From Heliocybe sulcata (lineage: Eukaryota > Basidiomycota > Agaricomycetes > Gloeophyllales > Gloeophyllaceae), in assembly GCA_004369045.1 (NCBI GenBank), contig ML213510.1, positions 1,088,004 through 1,152,003 on the forward strand: 64,000 nucleotides of DNA. The letters run 5' to 3'. Shown in pieces: positions 58,305 through 64,000 of the stretch (positions are counted from its first letter, which is position 1; each line of letters starts with the position of its first letter). Under the pieces are notes generated by a model, which did not search any database, had not been told where the DNA came from, and saw only the letters and a list, made by a program, of their open reading frames with translations. Both the position numbers and the translations under genes were made by a program.

Positions 58305-59360
58305 CGCGTTCTACGGCCTCAAGCCCGACATCAAAGTCATCGCGCCCTGGCGCATCCCCGGTACTTATCTCCCCTTTCCTCCTCATCTCACTCCTTACCA
58401 CACCCCACTCAGAATTTTACACCCGCTTCGCGGGACGGCAAGCCCTCCTCGCCTTCGCCGCCGAAAAATCCATCCCGGTGCAGCAAACCGCCGCGAAGCC
58501 GTGGTCCACGGACGAGAACCTCTTCCACATCTCGTACGAGGCCGGCATCCTCGAAGAACCCGACACCACGCCGCCCGCGGACATGTGGAAGCTCACGGTT
58601 GCGCCCGAGGACGCGCCCGACGCGCCCGAGCGGTTGTCCATCGAGTTCAAGGCCGGGCTCCCGGTGAAGGTCACGCTGGCGGACGGGAAGGCGGTGACGG
58701 ACGCGGTGGACATGTTCCTCGAGCTGAACCGCGTCGCACGGAAGCACGGCGTGGGGCGCATCGACATAGTCGAGAACCGGTTCATCGGCGTCAAGAGCCG
58801 CGGGTGCTACGAGTCCCCCGGAGCGACGGTCCTGCGTGCCGCGCACGTCGATCTGGAGGGCCTCACGCTCGACCGGAACGTGCGCGCGCTGCGGGACCAG
58901 TTTGTCACAGTAGAGCTGAGCCGAATTCTGTATAACGGCCACTTTTTCACGCCCGAGAGCGAGTTTGTGCGCAGCGCGATTCCGGCGAGCCAGCGCACTG
59001 TGAACGGGGTTGTGAGGCTGAAGCTGTACAAGGGCAACGTTGTCGTTGAAGGCCGGTCGTCTGATGAGGTGAGTATTGCAATTTCGTCAAGTTGGACGCG
59101 TGTTGATGGGGCGGTTGTGACTGCAGGGTCTGTATGACGCTCAGCAGTCGTCGATGGACGAGCTTGGCGGTTTTGAGCCGACTGACACGAGTGGGTTCAT
59201 CCAAATTGAGTCCATCAGGATCAAAAAGTACGTTCCCTTCGGCTTTTGATGTCTGCAGAACTCTGGACTTAGCTCTCCGTCCCGCAGATGGGCGCAGGCG
59301 AACGCCCGCAAAGGCCAAGCTGGTGTACAGCCCAAGGACGTCTATGTCTCTCGGACATAG
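57618..59360 (+). CDS. Argininosuccinate synthase
   Basis: About ten exons, with the 5' half cut into very short ones. Start 57618 ([16 protein letters not shown]) joins [20 protein letters not shown], giving the AYSGGLDTS ATP loop. Next [60 protein letters not shown] and [20 protein letters not shown] follow the family order. The large exon has [20 protein letters not shown], the tetramer helix region, and [20 protein letters not shown]. The end is [12 protein letters not shown] and KDVYVSRT. The enzyme joins citrulline and aspartate in arginine synthesis in the cytosol. All key residues are present. Confidence 0.96.
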
Positions 59361-59815
59361 AGCCAGTCCGAAGGGAAAATCAAAAATAGAATAGGGAACT
59401 TTCGATAATCCTTGTTTACCATAGAGGGTGTTGCTGTAGCTGTAATATCGCGAAATCTGTATACTTCGACTGCGTTTCGCTCATCAAGGCACCAAAGGCT
59501 ATGTCCAATTCATTCTTCACGCAGTCAGTTATGACAGATGGCACAAGGTCGAGCGATTAAAGAATGACAAAGGTGTATTAGCGACATTACCTGTAACAGT
59601 CCTTAATTATGATCTGATCTACCCACCGATTCAAGGTGACTCGTCCAGTAGCCAGGCGTAGTCCTGAGCACTTGCATCGGATCTCGAAATACGACTGCTC
59701 CCGTCAGACTCGGGCACAGTTCTCATATTCGGCACCCAGTGTCCTTTCGTGCTGGATAGTAGGTCCCGTTAGTCTCCGACAGCTACCATGATAGACGAAT
59801 TATGATTGTAGCGAC
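59361..59815. other. Convergent 3' region
   Basis: 455 bases between the stops of argininosuccinate synthase and the RTC4 gene; nothing else recognised. Confidence 0.4.
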
Positions 59816-62788
59816 TCACCGCAGCTCCCCTACTGGTTGCGAGCTGGACGGCGGACGATTGACCCGCTTCGTAGGTCCCTTCGGCGTAAAATCGTCTTCC
59901 GAGTCAGACGAGTCCAGCTTGATGCTCTTACTGGGAGGCCCTCTCGCAGGCCTAGCAATCTCGACGACTTCGTCGTCAGAGTCAGAGCTCACCGTGGACT
60001 TCGGAACTGCCCTGGGCCGGGGTTTCGGGCGCGAGGCACGGTCAGAGTCGCTGCCCAGCGAGACAGAAGAGGAAGAGCGCACTGCAGGACCGTCAGGCTC
60101 CTTGGTCCGCTGCTTGCGAGTCCTAGCAGCCGGCCGGCGCTGCTTCGTCACGTCCAAGCCCGCGGCACCAGAACTCGGCTCCGTGTCACTCCTCTCGATG
60201 TAGTTGACCTCCTTCCTAGCGCGCCCTCCTCTGCGCACGTCAGCCGCCCGACTCGACTTGCCCTTGTCCCGGGTCTTGCGCGATGTCCCTTCAACCGCTC
60301 TCTCTTCTTCCTCCGCCCTCTCCTCCTCCTCGAGCTCCCGCCTCCGCGCCGCAGCACGCTCTTTCACGATATCCTCTCCCGCGCCCGTGTCTCCGTCTCC
60401 GGGGTACATCGCCACGCCGTACTGCGCGCTCTCTCGCAGAGTATCGACGGCAGCTTTAACGTCCAGATGCATGTCCTCCATGATTAACGCGACGCCGACC
60501 TGCGGTACTAGGATGCGTTGGATAAACTCTGTTGGGTTCAGCGGGACAATCAGCTGTGGGTCGAAGGTTGCTGGGGGAAACATGGTGTATAGTGATTGTT
60601 GAATGATAAAAGAACCCAGTTCGCCGTAGCTATGTAGGTAGAATATTAGTGTGGAACTTGAATGATTAATAAACAGAAAAGATCCTCACTATCCCGGCTG
60701 CGTCTTCTCAAAACTACCAAACTGGTTCTTCAAACTCCCGGCGACCCTACTCCCCTTCTTCCTCACCTCCTTAACCATCTCCACCCAAAACACAACCCTC
60801 CACCTCGGTCCCAAATCCGCCAACTCCTCCTCCCCCATCTCATCCAACTCAACCTCATACAGATCCTTCTCCCCATCCCCAATTATCTCCCGCAGCATCT
60901 CCCGCATCCCCTCTACCCTCTCCCTCAGTGCCCCAAAATCAATGTGAGTCGGCCACCCCTTCGCGCGGGCGAGCGGGATCTGGATGGTCTCGAACCGGTG
61001 GCGCTGGCAGACGGAGCTGAAGACGGACAGAGGGGCTTTGAGGCCCAGTGGGTTAGTGGGGCGCGGGGACTTGTAAGATTTGCGACGAGTTGTTGTGATC
61101 AGGGAGGCGAGGTGTGGGGTTGGATTGGCTGGGAGGGGCCCGTCGCACCAAGGACAGAGGGTTGAGGGGTCAACGGAGGGGTCAAGGAATACTGCGCATA
61201 TATAGACAGATGATGAGAGTGCTAGGTACGGAAGATGGAGATGTGTAACTCACAATTGTCGATGTCGACCTGGGAAGCATCTGGCTGGATAAGATCGAAA
61301 GACGACCTGCGGATTCTGGTGAGATACTCATGTCGCAGAAAGGGTTATTGGGAGGATGAAGACTCACGAAGGGTCCGTGGTCTCTGCCCCGCGGAGGCGC
61401 TTCTTCGCTGAACCTTCATTAGAACCAGCCCCTTCCGATGAACGTTTCCCAGAGCCGAACTTGGGTGTTCGAAGGACATCATCGTCCCGACTGATACTAG
61501 GTAGCACCTGGGTTTCCATAGGGAAGGGTTCTAAAGCACGTTTAGGACCAGCCTCCTTCCCTTCCTCAGCGTCCTTCAGATTCTTCAGCCATGGAGGATT
61601 ATTATCCGTTTCTGTAGGAGAGGAAAGAGGAGACGGAATCGGGAACCCTTCCGCAATAGAGACGGGAGATTCGCCTCTCAATGGCGAGAGATGAGGGAAT
61701 ACAGATGGCGCTTGCTTTCTCTTGCCCTTCTTCTTCTTGCCAGGGCCCGTGCGGGGGGGAGGCGTACCGCTCCCAGTCATAGGGAATGCCTCTAGTTGGC
61801 CGCACGCTTCCTTGTTCTTGGGCGGAGAAACGCCCACCATGGGGAACGGCTGAGACTTTGCCTTACCTTTCGGCTTTGATACTGCACGATCCGACACGGG
61901 GGACAGCTGCTGTGCGGGGAACTCTGCGGCTTTCGCCCTGGCTTTTGTTTTCCGCTTCGGCTTGCTCGTGCTCGCGTAGTCAGACCCATTATCCGATGCC
62001 GTGGGCGTGTCTGGATGGGGAGACGATTCTCGAGGGCGGGCAGGGGCCTTCCCCTTGCCCGTGTTCGCAGCTTTCGGTTTGGGACGCACAGCTTTGCTTT
62101 TGGCTGGCGGGGCTGCTTCGACCACGCCGTCCTCCGACTCCGAAGTGTCAGACTCTTGGGCATTGTCCGAGTGATTTCGAAGAACGGTGGCCTTCTTGAC
62201 GTTCTTGGGTCGAGTCATTCCAAGCGCAACAAGTCCAGCAGGTTTCTTCGCCCCGGTGCCCTTGGTGACATTCTCGTTCGGAGAACTTTTCTTTGAAGCA
62301 GAGGTGCTCGAGCGAGCCCGATCTTGCGAGGCCTTGGAGCTCCCGGCCTGAGCGGACTCTTGCGAGGGTTTGGAAGAGCGGGTAGCCTTAGGCGTGGCGT
62401 CCGGATCCTGCGGCTTGTTCTTCTTGAAATTTAGATTCTTAGGAAGTTGAGAGCTCCTCATATACTCTGGCACCTCCTTCTCCTTCCGAGTCGCAGACTT
62501 AGCCTTCACCTTATTATCGGGACTCCGGTATGGCGACGACAACATATCTAATTCGTCCCGTCCATCCTCGTCATCCGTCCATGTAGCCTTCCCAGTTGAT
62601 GCTTGCTTTTTCTTCGGACTCCTGCTCGACGTGGACTTCTGGCTGTTTAAAGGTCCGAACGACGTGCCAAAGTCCTCGTAGGCGCGCCCTTTAACAGGGG
62701 AGGCCGAGGGCCGCTGCGATAGACGAGTAAAGGGTGCAGAGTCGAACGAGTGGCCGGAGTGCTTCAGCTTTGCCTGGAAATTCTCCAT
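59816..62788 (-). CDS. RTC4-domain protein (restriction of telomere capping 4-like)
   Basis: Exon 1 starts at 62788 (MENFQAKLKHSGHSFDS) and codes about 470 disordered Ser/Lys/Pro-rich residues with several [E/P]xFPM-type motifs. Short exons follow (SFDLIQPDASQVDIDN), then the RTC4 domain: LCPWCDGPLPANPTPHL, CQRHRFETIQIPLARAKGWP, THIDFGALRERVEGMREML, RWRVVFWVEMVKEV, then across an intron GYYGELGSFIIQQSLYTMFP, LVPLNPTEFIQRILVPQVGV-type text and MEDMHLDVKAAVDTLRESAQ. The tail is charged, with NYIERSDTEPSSG and SSDSDDEVVEIARP. Yeast Rtc4 affects telomere capping; its biochemistry is unknown. The cysteines of CPWC could bind zinc. Stop at 59816. Confidence 0.85.
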
Positions 62789-63078
62789 GGCAATGACATG
62801 CACTATAAGAGGAACAAGATCTGTGTGGCGAGTGATATGCGCAAGGAACGCGCCTGTGGCCGCGCCGGACGTGACTCTGAGCGCGACGCGGCGTGACTGT
62901 CACCACGTGCACCTCACAGCCAGTCCGGCATTTCCCGCAGTGCATTGACATCCACAATGATCACGCTTGTATGCATCGTACCCTGACTCTACTCCGCCAG
63001 TTTCACGAATCTTCTCTGTGGGGAGCAAAACAGAAGTCTGTCCATAGTCACACCAGGAGGCTTTCACACTATCGTATC

Positions 63079-64000
63079 ATGGGAGAGCCGACTACTAGCA
63101 GTAAGGCGAGCAAGAAGGGCAGCAGGATGAATGGCCATCCCAAGGACTCTCCTGAAGTCCGCCTTGGGAAGACTCTGTCCTGGCTGCTCAGACACGGCGC
63201 GCAGTCCGAAAAGATTGAGATGCGGCCAGATGGGTATGTCAGAGTCTCAGATATCGTGAGTAGTCACATCCGTCTCGTGCGACGCTTAAAGGTGATAGAT
63301 ACCAGTGTGCTAGCTAGCTTCACGAAAGTTCCAAGGAGTGGATTTTGCTGCAATTGAGCAGGTTGTGAAGAATAACAACAAGCAGCGGTATAAGATGGTC
63401 AAGGAGCTTGACCCCAAGGCACCGACTAACGAGGAGGTGTGGTGGATCCGCGCCAATCAAGGCCACTCTATCAAGGTCTGTCGCATCCTAAGCCACTGGA
63501 CCAGTGAAGGAGACGGCTGACTCCACAACTCTACTAGGCACTGAATGTTGACATGCAGAAGATCATGTCGGCATCCGACATACCAACTGGTATTGCCGTC
63601 CATGGAACGAGCCGCCAAGCGTGGAATACAATTGGTACATTTCTTCAGCCTTTCTGCTACATCCTGACTCACATAGGCTCATATCAGCCAAAAAGGGCCT
63701 CTCCAAAATGAGCCGCAACCACATCCACCTCGCTCAAGGCGTTCCGGGCTCCGGCGTCATCAGCGGTACGTCTGTCCTCTCCCCATCTCTCTCCCTTCAC
63801 CGCATTCTCATTCTTTCCACAGGCATGCGCGCCCTCTCCCAAGTCCTCATCTACATCGACATCCAAAAAGCCCTCGACGCAGGCATCCCTTTCTTTCTCT
63901 CCGACAACGGCGTCGTCCTCACCCCAGGCAACGCCAAAGGCCTCCTCGAACCCCAGTTCTTCAGGAGGGTCGAGCGCGTAGAAGGGGTCCGTCGAGTTGC
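63079..64000 (+). CDS. TPT1: tRNA 2'-phosphotransferase Tpt1 (3' end outside window)
   Basis: Start 63079 (MGEPTTSSKASKKGSRMNGH). Exon 1 has VRLGKTLSWLLRHGAQSEKI and MRPDGYVRVSDI; exon 2 joins at LASRKFQGVDFAAIEQVVKN, then NNKQRYKMVKELDPKAP. Later exons give WWIRANQGHSIK, AVHGTSRQAWNTI, LSKMSRNHIHLAQGVPGSGV and RALSQVLIYIDIQKALDAGI, PFFLSDNGVVLTPGNAKGLL. The RHG, HGTxxxxW and NHIHLA blocks hold the catalytic Arg/His residues. The enzyme removes the 2'-phosphate left at the tRNA splice junction, passing it to NAD. The reading frame is still open at the window edge. Confidence 0.94.

Overview
The window comes from an intron-rich nuclear fungal genome, most likely an Agaricomycete (Basidiomycota). 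The signs are many short introns (about 45-70 bases), gene families typical of mushrooms (F-box, MYND, sedolisin S53, DUF1680), and close best-fit families such as RTC4, Nnf1 and DUF2015. I see no CRISPR array, tRNA, rRNA or clear transposon.

Layout. 0-8 kb: the end of a Sds3-like co-repressor subunit, two tandem dienelactone-hydrolase-like genes, an unknown gene, and a FAD monooxygenase. 8-13 kb: kinetochore Nnf1, a family-16 lysine methyltransferase, and an RNase-III-like protein with an arginine-rich tail. 13-21 kb: a divergent H3/H4 pair, an unknown gene with an apparent frameshift, a second histone H3 that encodes methionine at position 9 (H3K9M), and a second FAD monooxygenase. 21-33 kb: an F-box protein with an internally duplicated exon piece, DUF2015, a CUE/Smr nuclease-like protein, a KAT14-like acetyltransferase tail-to-tail with a sirtuin, and a disordered protein carrying MELT-like motifs. 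33-48 kb: TFIIIC 90-kDa subunit, an acidic-tail protein, exosome RRP4, a MYND protein, exon-junction Y14, an HP1 chromodomain protein, and a membrane-anchored serine-rich protein. 48-64 kb: secreted S53 peptidase and DUF1680 hydrolase, an F-box protein, argininosuccinate synthase, an RTC4-domain protein, and the start of tRNA 2'-phosphotransferase.

The most striking item is the intact H3K9M gene at 17822-18354. Lysine-to-methionine at H3 K9 is known from engineered and cancer work to block K9 methyltransferases dominantly. Here it appears as a natural paralogue with whole splice sites, a TATA element placed as in the ordinary H3 gene, and seven further substitutions. It sits in an inverted duplicate of an H3-monooxygenase pair. 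The same window encodes HP1 (which reads H3K9 methylation), a sirtuin, a KAT14-like acetyltransferase, a Sds3-like subunit and an RTC4 protein. That these act together is inference only.
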